Origin: Ceratopteris richardii
Taxonomy: Eukaryota > Streptophyta > Polypodiopsida > Polypodiales > Pteridaceae
Assembly: GCA_020310875.1 (NCBI GenBank)
Contig: CM035413.1
Span: 182,581,118-182,645,117, forward strand
DNA: 64,000 bases
Reading direction: 5' to 3'
The translations under genes and the position numbers were made by a program. The stretch's first letter is position 1; each line of letters begins with the position of its first letter. A model generated the notes under the pieces. That model was not told where the DNA came from, searched no databases, and worked only from the letters and a program-made list of their open reading frames with translations. Shown piece after piece: positions 13,101 through 21,807 of this stretch.

Positions 13101-14428
13101 AACAAGGCCCAACAGCTGCCCCTCCAACCACCCACTCTGCAGCTTCGCTTCCCTCCGACGCAGAGGCCATAAAAGATCTCCAACAACAGGTAACTGAATT
13201 GCAGACACGCCTACTACAATATGAGAGGCCATCTTCCCCTCCGGAGGCTCCCACGGACGAAGAAGTTGTGCAAATTCCTGTGGAACAAACGTTTGATGAA
13301 GAATATGATCCGCAACCATTCCCAGGAGGCCAACAAACAGAAGAAGCGCAGGACACGTTTGAGGCACCACGGCCGCCATGGTTACGACAAGTGGAGGAAA
13401 TAGGGACCTCGCATGAAGAGCGCACCGTAGTGCAAAATCAGGCTATGAGGGTCATAGAGGAGACTGTTTTACAATCAGATTACTTCAAGAACTTGTCATC
13501 GAGACGCCTGATCCTCTCATCGGAACTCCAGTACAGGCCATATTATATTATCTTGGCTGATTATAATGCAGAAATACAAAGAGTCACGGGTCAGATTCCT
13601 ACTTTTGCGACCCAATTTCAACCTGAAGACCTTCCTCCAGAGGTGCGAAAAGGCAAGATTCGTCAACCAATATGGCAGCAGAAACTTTTAGAGACTTATC
13701 CAGAAATGCTACGCACATGGAACAACGCGCCGTTGCACCTCCTGTACAACCCATGCTACGGTCCAGTCCCCCGCCGCAGGTCGTGGAAGGCATTTAATAT
13801 CAAGGTACAGAACAATGCGCAATGCAAGGAATGGCTGAACTACCCGTACATCGCGCCACCACAAGGACCACCATCGGTAGCATATATGATGGGGACCATT
13901 CGCCACTGGATGCCGCGCTTGAAGCCCATGCAAGATGTAGCAGCGCAAATGATGCTTAACATCTTAGATATGATGCAAGTAGTGCTGAAGACCTTTAGAA
14001 ATGCAGCCGCACCACAGGTACGTCTTCCGGGGTTTAGCAATGGAAATTACGACTTGGTGTATGACATGAGCACCACCCCCAGTATCCGTGTGGCTTACGC
14101 TTGGCATGCACGCATCAAGTACCTCCCCGCCTGCTACAAACAGACCTTCGAAGAAATGTTTAGATCAGGTTTCTGGGAGTACCACTCGGAGATTTTCGCA
14201 CCAAAGCCGACACATCTACTTCAACTGTTTGCTTGTGAACAAGCAATGTATTCAGAGTACTACACCACCCCGCAACCAGAAACCCCCGGTGCAATAAATT
14301 GGGAGGCATTGGAAGCCGATCTAGCCAGAGGCTTAAGGATAGGAGAACATGAACTGGCCACCAATGTCATCCAATATTACATCGACCACCCGCGCGAACA
14401 AAGGTCTGTCAGGGGCGACAGATGCTAG
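10160..14428 (+). CDS. Element A ORF3: long coiled-coil protein of unknown function
   Basis: About 1420 residues from the ATG at 10160, which is preferred over the in-frame ATG at 10097 because it follows the putative splice acceptor. Residues ~47-323 form a compact conserved domain (KYIWES, PKPDLLRCYYL, MCMQHFAFP, WIIDQLY, NGCCALTRI). Its style recalls the putative plant transposon protein family, a resemblance I cannot confirm. Residues ~330-800 are acidic, then Pro/Thr/Ser-rich. Residues ~817-1023 show clear heptads (LQQQNARLQEHSATLQLRL). Residues ~1067-1390 form a second conserved domain rich in Trp and Pro (PRRRSWKAF, YLPACYKQTFEEM). Element C has the same four-part protein. No signal peptide or membrane helix is visible, so it is not an envelope. 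An accessory structural or nucleic-acid-binding role is speculation. Confidence 0.85.
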   Translation: MAEATGSGSQVGILTAGIDVDSLPVDVPPTERPVEMQHLQQLPVPDPPTGITERVHANSHWFNGMPGPLGEAKYIWESKCEYDRSWVRFQFFSKEFETLQNTEDLQIIWQRAGLAEYFEAPLPKPDLLRCYYLVSTLQANEDKDQPGSFVLPSLLGNNELKRFELTVELVSDALNMHGTHVPSEKDALVPNNMKDRKVVKLKDMAALTPNVSIPLRMCMQHFAFPGQDRFTQPHKKIWFALYLAEAGALPIKLPVWIIDQLYEANKRASRKLVVNGCCALTRIIYRCLAYDVPIERALTWAELQMFKRLKTSTHQSKRMRGAIPCVQAREVLTTPEASPLREGTVPPFTIRIPRSESDTTTQPTPSAPPVTPEFEFAATGEAEGLDPQDFEAFLQSTQFSDVEFYSEAEEQGTSSRRRRKSTDGRHVHWSDTQESQQHGHPEEEEAYEEETTEAPAYTAELRRLYQIMERVRSQQLLTEQSSRVLMTQLLEEAGVDSEYREGLLLMAETYGVVEAVRTAIQRPSVQYDPRRFQTRPRSGKNIQIPVTVAEEPTTTPETIRTTSQTASQQHPATHEESTEPLPPTPPPSPPRRETVETTSTTQPTDPTFIFRTPISSATLFSTTDNPIFEDNPNTTQSAEPLLDPALGQPSPTPSATGHPDPRSTFMGFPATTQPFQSSSNLRPQPPISLSPFLQSLQDIFARAFQPGPQPFPVFSAPHPTSHLFTTSTHTPPTIPMYMAGPTLTPTPEGMDISPPTAPPPTVSPPPIPPPPISPTHTTFVDTSFTVSLPQFPSHASSTVNTPHSSIGNALDTMLACISNLRTDYIQLQQQNARLQEHSATLQLRLAVLEEENARLHTQFQTLQDAHNILEVQLQNVDQEAVQVVESHLRTQLERNSKLQRNMALLKRHLAAAQEENKRLQIQNQENLEAAIESTPGAPISPSKFQAVTPDNIKIILEDYAMLLEAHDKLSEELGQLKQEHQQGPTAAPPTTHSAASLPSDAEAIKDLQQQVTELQTRLLQYERPSSPPEAPTDEEVVQIPVEQTFDEEYDPQPFPGGQQTEEAQDTFEAPRPPWLRQVEEIGTSHEERTVVQNQAMRVIEETVLQSDYFKNLSSRRLILSSELQYRPYYIILADYNAEIQRVTGQIPTFATQFQPEDLPPEVRKGKIRQPIWQQKLLETYPEMLRTWNNAPLHLLYNPCYGPVPRRRSWKAFNIKVQNNAQCKEWLNYPYIAPPQGPPSVAYMMGTIRHWMPRLKPMQDVAAQMMLNILDMMQVVLKTFRNAAAPQVRLPGFSNGNYDLVYDMSTTPSIRVAYAWHARIKYLPACYKQTFEEMFRSGFWEYHSEIFAPKPTHLLQLFACEQAMYSEYYTTPQPETPGAINWEALEADLARGLRIGEHELATNVIQYYIDHPREQRSVRGDRC

Positions 14429-14439
14429 GAAGGGGGGAG
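14427..14439 (+). other. Polypurine tract of element A
   Basis: AGGAAGGGGGGAG sits immediately before the LTR start TGTTGG. This is the position and composition of a plus-strand primer. It overlaps the end of ORF3 by a couple of bases. Confidence 0.85.
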
Positions 14440-15007
14440 TGTTGGCATACAAAGCAACAAAGGAGTCATGCACAATACGGCAACAAGGCCAGATCATTTT
14501 TTCCCATAGATTATGTACAACCCAAGTGATTTTAATCACTACACAAACATTGTAAATCCCGTTTTTGGTAGATTAGACTCCATTTTGTGCAAGCCGAGGA
14601 GTCCTCGAGCTTGAGGAGTATTAGAAGTACCATCGTACCAAATTTCATAATTTTTAGACTTCGTTTGAGCCCTCAAATAAGCCCTGGAACCTAATTTTTA
14701 ACTAGGCCGGACACTAGGTCTGGACAGGGCCAAAAGCTAGTCAAAAACTATAAAAGAGCTAGAGAGCTCATTTTTGAGGTTAGATTGTAATTGAAACGAA
14801 CTTGTAAGAGCTTGTGAAAGTAATCTAAAGCACTCCATTGATTCTCTCTCTTTGTCTTGCCGTGTGTGCGCGCGTGTGTGTATGTGTGTGCATGCTTGTA
14901 TGCTTCTCACTCACGCACTTGTGCCGCCACTTGCTCGAGGTCTTCATACCATCCTCACGTCTTCCCGGATTGACATTAAAGGAGGTGCTACTCATCACTG
15001 AGCTACA
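14440..15007 (+). repeat. 3' LTR of element A
   Basis: It starts TGTTGGCATA and ends GAGCTACA (TG...CA), 568 bp. The left edge follows the polypurine tract. The right edge is set by opposite-strand gag of element G beginning at once after it. It aligns by eye with the solo LTR at 52785-53408, the LTR of element C and the scrap at 38850-39014. All share a conserved core CGAGGAGTCCTCG, here at about 14595-14607, and a TATA region. Confidence 0.88.
14749..14756 (+). promoter_or_regulatory. LTR TATA box (element A)
   Basis: TATAAAAG is followed by GCTAGAGAGCTC. The same block sits at the matching place in the solo LTR (53114) and in the LTR of C (53945-53952, minus strand), which supports it as the U3 promoter. 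Transcription would start roughly 30 bases downstream. Confidence 0.65.
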
Positions 15008-15338
15008 GTCTCATTCGCCTTGGTTGGGGATTTTCATACATCACATTTGAGTATTTTGATGCCCAACTGCTTCACTAGGGGTTTGGTAGAGGTAGATCTC
15101 ATTAGGCTCAAGTGAATCCATGTAGTAAGTTGTTGGGTTGTCTACAAGTGTTGAGCCAAAGCTTTGAGCATTACGATTGCTTTGGGAAATCAAAGGGGTT
15201 GCTGGAACTAGGGCTCTACTCAAGTTATCCTTTGTTGATGCATACTTGACTGGAATACCATTAGTAGGGGGTGGAGGTATCCATCTGATAAGGCAAGCTC
15301 CCAATCACATATGTTCCTTGCTTATCAATATAAGTTCC
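15008..15338 (-). pseudogene. Element G gag fragment (middle part)
   Basis: The minus-strand translation contains IPVKYASTKDNLSRALVPAT, matching element A gag IPVKYAVAEENLNRAIVPVT, plus a Ser/Tyr-rich stretch with YYM and NPQPR that also has counterparts in A. It lies between the end of A's LTR and the left end of element E. It is a fossil with several breaks and much sequence missing. Confidence 0.75.
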
Positions 15339-16623
15339 TGTTGGCGAAAACTTCGGCTTCAACGCCACTGTTGCGGAAATACTTTCGCCCCGAAGGTGGG
15401 TTTCGCGACAAAGCTTGAACTCTGTCAGGCCTGCGGAAATTGCCGCGCCACCTTAATAGAATGCTAAACTAGAGTGATTCAGAACACCTCTGTAATCAAC
15501 AGTAGCTTAGCCTAATTAACGTCGCTTTAACTGTGTTATCCTGCGACACAAGTTCCACCGGAACTTCACCAGACTGTTACTGGACTGACACCGTAATCGT
15601 ATCGGAACTTCACCGAAATAAACTTAGTTCTGCTCGTAATTGCTTCAGATGAACTTATGTGAAGTAAGGAAGTAGTGTGTGAGCTTCCTTCACCGAATGA
15701 ACTTCCTTCTGGAAACTTCACAGTTCTAAGATGCTACTTTCCGGTTAACTTTTGTACTGTGTGTACATCTCCATTCCACCGGAAACTGTGATCAGCTTAA
15801 AGTAGAGACGTCTAGCTACAAGATGAGCTATCTCTCATACAAAACTTCGAACTCTCCTACGAGTTATACTTCATTGTTCTACCGGAGAAACTTGTTTTCT
15901 GAGAAACTGTAACTGACCGGAAATTACTGAACTATGTTTACTGAGTAAACTGTTATTCACCGAAACATGCGTTTACAGAGAAGGTACTGAAGCACGTTTA
16001 GTAAAGAGTCGGTGACAGTTAACGATAAACGAAACTTCCTACCGTAACATGAAGTAGCTTCAGATTCTTCACAAGTAAAGATTACGCGCAGACATCCACA
16101 TGAACATGTGTTTTGATTAGAGAAGATGTGTACAAGTAAGCTTGGCCTCTTCTTGCTCAAGTTACAGAAACTCTCCTACAGTGAGTAGTTTCTTATTACC
16201 ATCTCTCTTCAGATGTAAAGACCCGACACTTTAGGCTTGTGTTATTCATCTGTACATACGCGATCTATGGCGTCTTCTGAGAACTTCTAACTTTCTCTTC
16301 ACTCATACGCGATCTATGGCGTCTTCTCTATATCTGTCTCTCATTCTCCTCTGCGTATCATCTACTATTCTCTCTCCCTTCTTCTCTATCTATGTATGTT
16401 TTTCAAATCTTGCTGCATATATATACACTTTCTTTTGGCGCTCCTCTGCGCTGTCACTCTTCAATTTGCGTTATGCGCGCCTTACGCGCCCGCCGCGGTT
16501 AATTGCTCTGTTATGCGCACACCGTGCACTAACTTCGCATACTGTACACCTGTGCACTGATTTTCCGGAAGATTCTGTTTCTCTCTTGTTTGTTGTGTCA
16601 AATTCGTGAGTGTTTCCTTAACA
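15339..16623 (-). repeat. 3' LTR of element E
   Basis: 1285 bp. Read on the minus strand it starts TGTTAAGGAAACACTC and ends CGCCAACA. It matches the LTR at 27473-28757 almost base for base. It holds two direct copies of a 24-bp unit beginning CATACGCGATCTATGG (16255-16278 and 16304-16327). It also holds many ACCGGAA/CACCGAA motifs between about 15550 and 15970. A TATATATA at 16418-16425, about 200 bp into the LTR, is the likely TATA box. Confidence 0.93.
16418..16425 (-). promoter_or_regulatory. Candidate LTR TATA box (element E)
   Basis: TATATATA on the minus strand lies about 200 bp inside the LTR, downstream of which the LTR carries CT-rich and repeated-motif sequence. The position is plausible for a copia U3 promoter. 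The other LTR has the same sequence. Confidence 0.45.
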
Positions 16624-16636
16624 GCTCCCCCTCAAT
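16624..16636 (-). other. Polypurine tract of element E
   Basis: Minus-strand ATTGAGGGGGAGC abuts the LTR start TGTTAAGG. It is almost the same tract as in element F (26030-26041), and the motif is typical of plant copia. Confidence 0.85.
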
Positions 16637-16649
16637 CACTAATTTGACA

Positions 16650-18540
16650 TCTTCCGGTCTTTCATATATCTTTCTTTCTTTTATTCCTGCCATCTCTTTG
16701 AATCTGTTTGTCTTTGTTCCATCCAGGCTCTTAGTCAGAATGTCTGCAATCTGATCTTTCGTAGGAGTGTAGACTATTTCTATCTCTTTCTCCATTACTT
16801 TTTCCCTTAGGAAATGATACTGAATCTCTATGTGTTTTGTTCTTGCATGAAACACAGGATTCGCTGCAAGATACAGCGAGCTCATATTATCTCCATGTAT
16901 GATCGGTATACTTTGATCTATACCCATGCTTTTAAGTAAAGTCTGCATCCATATTACTTCCTTTGCTGCTTCTACCAGTCCTTTGTATTCTGCTTCTGTT
17001 GATGATAAGGCTACTGTGTGTTGCTTCTTCGAACACCAGCTTACCAGCTTATCTCCTAGGTATATCATATACCCGTGTGTTGATCTTCGGTCATCTTGAC
17101 TTCCTGCCCAATCTGAGTCACTATATGCTCTGAGCTTTATATCTGACGTAAAAGGATAATATAATCCTTCTCTTATAGTTCTTTTGATATATCTGAGAAC
17201 TCTTTGTCCTGCAACCCAATGTTGCTCTGTCGGACAATGCATAAACTGTGAGAGAAATCCCACCGGAAAACTAAGATCGGGTCTTGTTAGCGTAGCATAT
17301 ATTAAACTTCCTACTAACGATTGATACTTCTTCATATCTTTAAACTCTGTACAACTATATTTACTGAGTTTATGGTTTACTTCAAGCGGTGTTGAAGCTT
17401 CTCTGCAATTCTCCATGTTGAACTTCTTCAGTAAGTTCAGGAGATACCTTTCTTGTGTGATATATATACCATGATCTGTATATGTGATTTGCATACCTAG
17501 AAAATATGATAACTTTCCCAGGTCACTGATCTTGAACTCTCTTTCTAGTAGTTTCTTTACCTCTGTGATTCCTGCATCTGAGGTACCTGTAATTATTATG
17601 TCATCTACATAGATACAAATGTAGATCATTCCTTCTTCTGTCCTTTTGATGAGTAGACTTGCATCTGCCTTCGAACTTTGGTATCCAAGTTCATTGAGAT
17701 ACTTCACAAGTCTGTAGTTCCAAGCTCTTGGAGCTTGCTTCAGTCCATAAAGTGCTTTTCTTAACCTGCAAACAAAATTTGGGTATCTGGAACTTGTAAA
17801 ACCTTCTGGTTGTTCCATATAGACTTCATCTGATATATATCCATTCAGGAATGCATTCTTTATATCTAGCTGACTTAGCTTCCATCCTTTTGATGCTGCT
17901 ATAGCAATCACTGTTCTTATGGTTGACATTTTTGCCACCGGACTGAACGTCTCGTCATAGTCTATGCCATGCGTCTGAGCATAGCCCTTGATAACCAGTC
18001 TTGCTTTATGTCTGGCTATCCTTCCATCTGCAAGTTTCTTTATTTTGAACACCCATTTATTTCCGATTACTTTCTTACCGTTCGGTTTAGGAACAAGCTC
18101 CCATGTCTTGTTCTCTTCTAGTGCGGTGAATTCTTCTTCCATTGCTTCTTGCCATTGCTTCTTGCCTTTGGCTTCGTCATAGCTCTGAGGCTCTTCCTCC
18201 TCTTTAACCATATATGCATAATCTTGTTGAGTTATATATGATGTATCATACGAGTATCTTTCCGGTTGTCTTCTTACTCTGTTTGACCTTCTTAGCTCAT
18301 GTTCTTCGTGTATGTCTGAGTACCCGTCTTCATCTTCGTTCCTTATACCTGTTCTGGTCCTGGACGTGCTTGCCTCGTCTTCTCTGTTTACCTGAACGAT
18401 TGTTTTACCTTTCTCTTTTCTTTTTATCTCTTCTTCAAATTCTTCAGCTGTATGGCTCTGATCTGCATACCAGCTTTTCTGTTCATCAAATGTTACATCC
18501 CTGGAAACAATAAAATGTTTGGTTAGAGGACTCCATAACC
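16650..18540 (-). pseudogene. Element E reverse transcriptase and RNase H region
   Basis: The copia RT runs from ENKTWELVPKPNGKKVIG-type sequence near 18100 to the YVDD motif near 17600 (ICIYVDDIIITGT). Copia RNase H lies at about 16740-17090 with AYSDSDWAG, ALSSTEAEYKGL, NPVFHARTKHIE and DILTKSL. The protein is very close to that of element F, though codon use differs: E keeps many CpG-containing codons. Part of an element with about one break besides the F insertion. Confidence 0.9.
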
Positions 18541-18559
18541 TGTAACCCATCTGCTTTCA

Positions 18560-20518
18560 TCATATCCGACGAATACATATTTCTCTGCTTTCGGTTCAAG
18601 CTTATGTCTGAGTTGAGACGGTACATAAGCATACGCTACTGATCCAAACACTTTGCAGTGATCAAGTGTTGGCTTCTTTCCCCACCAAGCTTCATAAGGG
18701 GTCATTCCTTCTAAGGCTGTACATGGTAATCTGTTTACCAAGTATGTCGCTGTGTTTACGGCTTCAGCCCAAAGATAATCTGGGCAATTTTTTTCTTTTA
18801 GCATAGCTCGTGCAAACTCGACTAGAGTTCGGTTTCTCCTTTCTGCTACACCATTTTTTTGTGGTGTATATCTGCATGTTATTTCTCTCTTAATACCTGC
18901 ATTCCAGAGATAGTCATTGAATTCTCCGGAGAAGTATTCTCCCCCTCCATCAGACCTCAGTCTTTTAAGTTTTTGTCCGGTGAGTCTTTCGGCATATGCA
19001 TGAAAATGCCTGAAAGCTCCAAATACTTTTGATTTCTCTTTCAGAACATAAAGAGTTATCCACCTTGTGGCATCATCAATAAATAAAACATAGTACCTTG
19101 ATCCACTGATTGATCCTTCTTTCGTTGGTCCCCATACATCTGTATGTATGAGTTCCAGCACACTGTCATGTTTGAATCCTTTCTTCTGGAAAGGTAACCT
19201 GTGGGCTTTTCCCATTTGACAGGCTTCGCATTTGTGAATCATATGTTGGTTCTGTATTTTCGGTAATCCCAGTACAGACTGATTCGCTATCATAGCTTTG
19301 ATTCCTTTTTCGTGAAAATGACCTAATCTCTTGTGCCAGAGATCAAGTTCTGTAATTACCTTTTCATCATGTGTGAGCAGCGCTTGGCCAATGTTCCCTT
19401 GTACTCTTAAGGTAAAGAGTCTGCCTTCTTTTTTACCAGAAACGATCTGATAATATCCATTCTTGGGATCTTCTACAAATACGCCTTTGTTTGTAAATCT
19501 GACCTGAAAAACTTTTTCGACTATCTGTCCCACACTAATCAGATTTTTCGGTATTGTTGGAACATACAAAACATTGGTTAGCAAATCTGCTCCACTTTTG
19601 CATTTCACTTTTCCGATTGATTGTACTTTGTGTCTTGTATTGTCACCTGTTTGAACAGTGTGACTAGAACTACCTTTCTCTAGTTCTGACATTAGTTCTA
19701 TATTTCCTGACAAATGATTAGAGCATCCAGAATCAATGTAAAATACCTTTAGGTCTTCATTTTCTGATGTGCTGATTGAGTTCATCATCAATGATGTATG
19801 ACTTTCATTCTGTGTGTCATTTGCGTAGTTGTTGTAGGTGGTGTTGTAGGATTGGCTCTGTCCCCAACTTCTTACTCCACCTCTACCGTAGCCTCCTCTT
19901 TGGCTTTGTCTTCCTCTTTGGAAGTTACTTTGATTTCTTCCGCTACTGCCTCTGCTATTGTTGTTTTGATTTTGATTTGATCCTTGTTGATTGTGCCAAC
20001 AGTCATGCGCCAGATGGTTACTTAGTCCACAAATCCAGCAGGCTTTCTTGGTGGTATTCTGGCGACTTCTTCCTCTTGCTCTTCCTCTGCCAGTGCCTTT
20101 ACCTCTTGCGTAATAGGCCTGAGAGCTCGACTCTTCTTCGTCTTTTGACTTACCCTTGTCTTTCTTCTTGTTCTTCATGTACATTGCAGAGCTCTGTCCT
20201 TTATCTGCATCTCCTTTCAGGTCTTGCTCATATGTGAGCATCAAACCAAGCAGCTGATTTAACTGTGGTACAAAATGATTTAGGGAGAGTTCAGTTGATA
20301 GTACGAAAGGTTTCCACCTTTCATCTCCTCTCAAACCTGTGAGCACTTGCGCTATCAATCTATGATCTTCGACTTCTTCATTTATGGATCCAAGGCTATC
20401 TGCTAGATCCTTCATTTTAGTGACGTAGTCACTGATGCTTTGACTCGGCTTCTTTTTGAACGTTGTGAACTCGGACCATAGGCTGGCCTTCCTAGCTTTC
20501 GTAGTATTCTGGAAGTGA
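18560..20518 (-). pseudogene. Element E gag (C-terminal part), protease and integrase region
   Basis: The minus strand carries the zinc knuckle CWICGLSNHLAHDC (classic C-x2-C-x4-H-x4-C) near 20000-20045. The copia protease signature YIDSGCSNHLSG lies near 19710-19745. The pre-integrase zinc region (WHKRLGHFHEKG ... CEACQMGKAH) lies near 19200-19350. The integrase core (IHTDVWGP, FIDDATRW, RSDGGGEYF) lies to about 18800. Gag is split at its right end by element F, and the N-terminal piece continues at 27120-27410. Confidence 0.9.
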
Positions 20519-20523
20519 TCTTC
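20519..20523. other. Target-site duplication of element F (left copy)
   Basis: TCTTC here and at 27115-27119 flanks element F exactly at its TG...CA ends. Both lie in element E gag. This proves F inserted into E. Confidence 0.92.
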
Positions 20524-20686
20524 TGTTGGAGAAACACTCACTAATTAGACATATACTTGAAGGTCAAATCTTAGAAAGAAAACCCCATGCCTATGTGAAG
20601 GGACAAATTCACAAGTGTATCATACTTGTAAAGTTAGTTCACTTTAGTTCTAGAAGTTTTTTAAAAATCACGAGAATGAGAAAATC

Positions 20687-20694
20687 TATATAAG
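20687..20694 (+). promoter_or_regulatory. LTR TATA box (element F, 5' copy)
   Basis: TATATAAG lies about 165 bp into the LTR, repeated at 26205-26212 in the 3' LTR. A purine-rich GA tract follows. This is the likely core promoter, placing the palindrome array downstream, in the transcribed R/U5 part. Confidence 0.6.
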
Positions 20695-20942
20695 TTAGTT
20701 AGTATTAACTGACGCGATGAGAAGAGAAGGAGAGAGAGAATAGAGAGAAGAAATAGAAGAAGGAGTTCATTTTATACAACTGAGAATAGTCGGGCTTCTC
20801 TGAGTGAGAAAGCATCTGTAAAACTTCTGAGTTTTCATAGCTGTGAGAAAGAACTGAGTAAAGTTCTGTGTATGAGTCTCTCTCCATCATCTCCATGCTT
20901 GCCTACTGTGTGATGAATTAAAAAATTCAAGTTTTCTGAGCA

Positions 20943-21227
20943 ATTCGATGCCTGGCATCGAATCTTGGCTGATAAGTCATTTTTTCATTCTCTGTGTGTT
21001 AACTATTGTTGAATCTTTTAAAAATATGAAGTTTGTGGAGCAACTCGATGCCTGGCATCGAGTTTGAGCATAAAGTCGATGCCTGGCATTGACTTCTAGC
21101 ATACAAGTCTTCTTCTTCATGTGTGTGTAAAAGAGAGTATTTCTGGTGCAGAAAAAGGGCCTAAAAAAGCTCAAAGTCGATGCCCGGCATCGACTTGGAC
21201 TGAAATTCGATGCCAGGCATCGAATTT
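20943..21227. repeat. Array of five covarying palindromes in element F 5' LTR
   Basis: Five odd-length palindromes share the core TCGATGCC-N-GGCATCGA: 20943-20963, 21042-21064, 21073-21095, 21174-21196 and 21203-21227. The bases outside the core differ between copies (ATTCG, AACTCG, AAGTCG, AAGTCG, AAATTCG). In each copy the right arm changes to match, so each is self-complementary over 10-12 bp per arm; in this LTR the third copy has one mismatch. The centre base is T, T, T, C, A. Spacing is irregular (about 99, 31, 101 and 29 bp). Confidence 0.95.
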
Positions 21228-21598
21228 TTTATTTTTGGACATTAGGAATACTAAAACAAGCAAGATTTCTAGTTTTGGAAGGTCATACAGGGTCATCTTG
21301 TGAGGGCCATAACTTGAGTTCTAGAGCTCCGTTTGATGCATATGATAGCTTGTTGGAAAGCTCTACTCTTCTAGTTTCAGCCTATAAAGTTTCATCAAGA
21401 AATAATACTTGAGCTAGGAGAAATTAGCAAAATACTGAAGGTATGTCATTTTAGTGACTAGGAATTTTTGTAGAAGCAAAGTTCTCACTTTAAGCTATCA
21501 TTTCTCAAAGTTTGGAGTGGCAATGAGTTAATGGTGACCATAGAGGTGTTCTAGTGTCACATTAATTCATTTCTTGTGGTGTTTTATACATCAACAAG

Positions 21599-21610
21599 TG
21601 GTATCAGAGC
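21599..21610 (+). other. Primer-binding site of element F
   Basis: TGGTATCAGAGC lies two bases after the LTR end. It is complementary to the 3' end of initiator methionine tRNA, the standard plant copia primer. Confidence 0.93.
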
Positions 21611-21807
21611 AGAAAGATTCTCGAGAGCAGAAGACGACAAAGGTACGAGAAGTTTTGTAAAGTTTTCCATTAAAGTTTGAAAGGTGAAGCATTTGAAGAC
21701 ACAAGGCATCAAAAGATTACTTTCGAAGTATCCTCATACACAAAGAACTTCAAAAGGTATTATCCTTTATCCTTTAAGCTCACAGGTTGCAGCAGAAGGA
21801 AAGAACT

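Larger units (their letters stand above)
1..15007 (+). mobile_element. Element A: three-ORF Ty3/gypsy retrotransposon, 5' end outside window
   Basis: A + strand gypsy element of at least 15 kb. It reads, in order, leader, gag, protease, RT, RNase H, integrase, second protease-like domain, W-V-P-K tail, ORF3, polypurine tract and 3' LTR. The 5' LTR and primer site lie left of the window, so its age cannot be taken from an LTR pair. No chromodomain is seen, so it is a non-chromoviral gypsy. It looks nearly whole, with about one break. It interrupts element G: G gag sequence on the opposite strand begins directly after the LTR. The target duplication would be GTCTC (15008-15012) but the left copy is out of view. 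Confidence 0.9.
20524..21596 (+). repeat. 5' LTR of element F
   Basis: 1073 bp, starting TGTTGGAGAAACACTC and ending TACATCAACA. It is near-identical to the copy at 26042-27114. It contains TATATAAG at 20687 and the five-palindrome array at 20943-21227. It is CpG-poor outside the palindromes. Confidence 0.95.

Noticed and set aside
10160-14428. ORF3 as an envelope gene
   Set aside because: No signal peptide, no membrane-spanning segment and no cleavage-site or cysteine pattern typical of envelope proteins; the coiled coil alone is not enough.
14862-14895. GT-rich microsatellite in the A LTR as a separate feature
   Set aside because: The same GT-rich stretch sits at the matching place in the solo LTR and in C, so it is part of the LTR and not an independent locus.
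20943-21227. Regularly recurring palindromes resembling a CRISPR array
   Set aside because: Spacing is irregular, the units lie inside LTRs present twice, arms vary between copies, and everything around is plant retroelement sequence.
21121-21412. Short open frames in the F LTR as small host genes
   Set aside because: They are repeated exactly in the other LTR, lack any known domain and are translations of the palindrome repeats.
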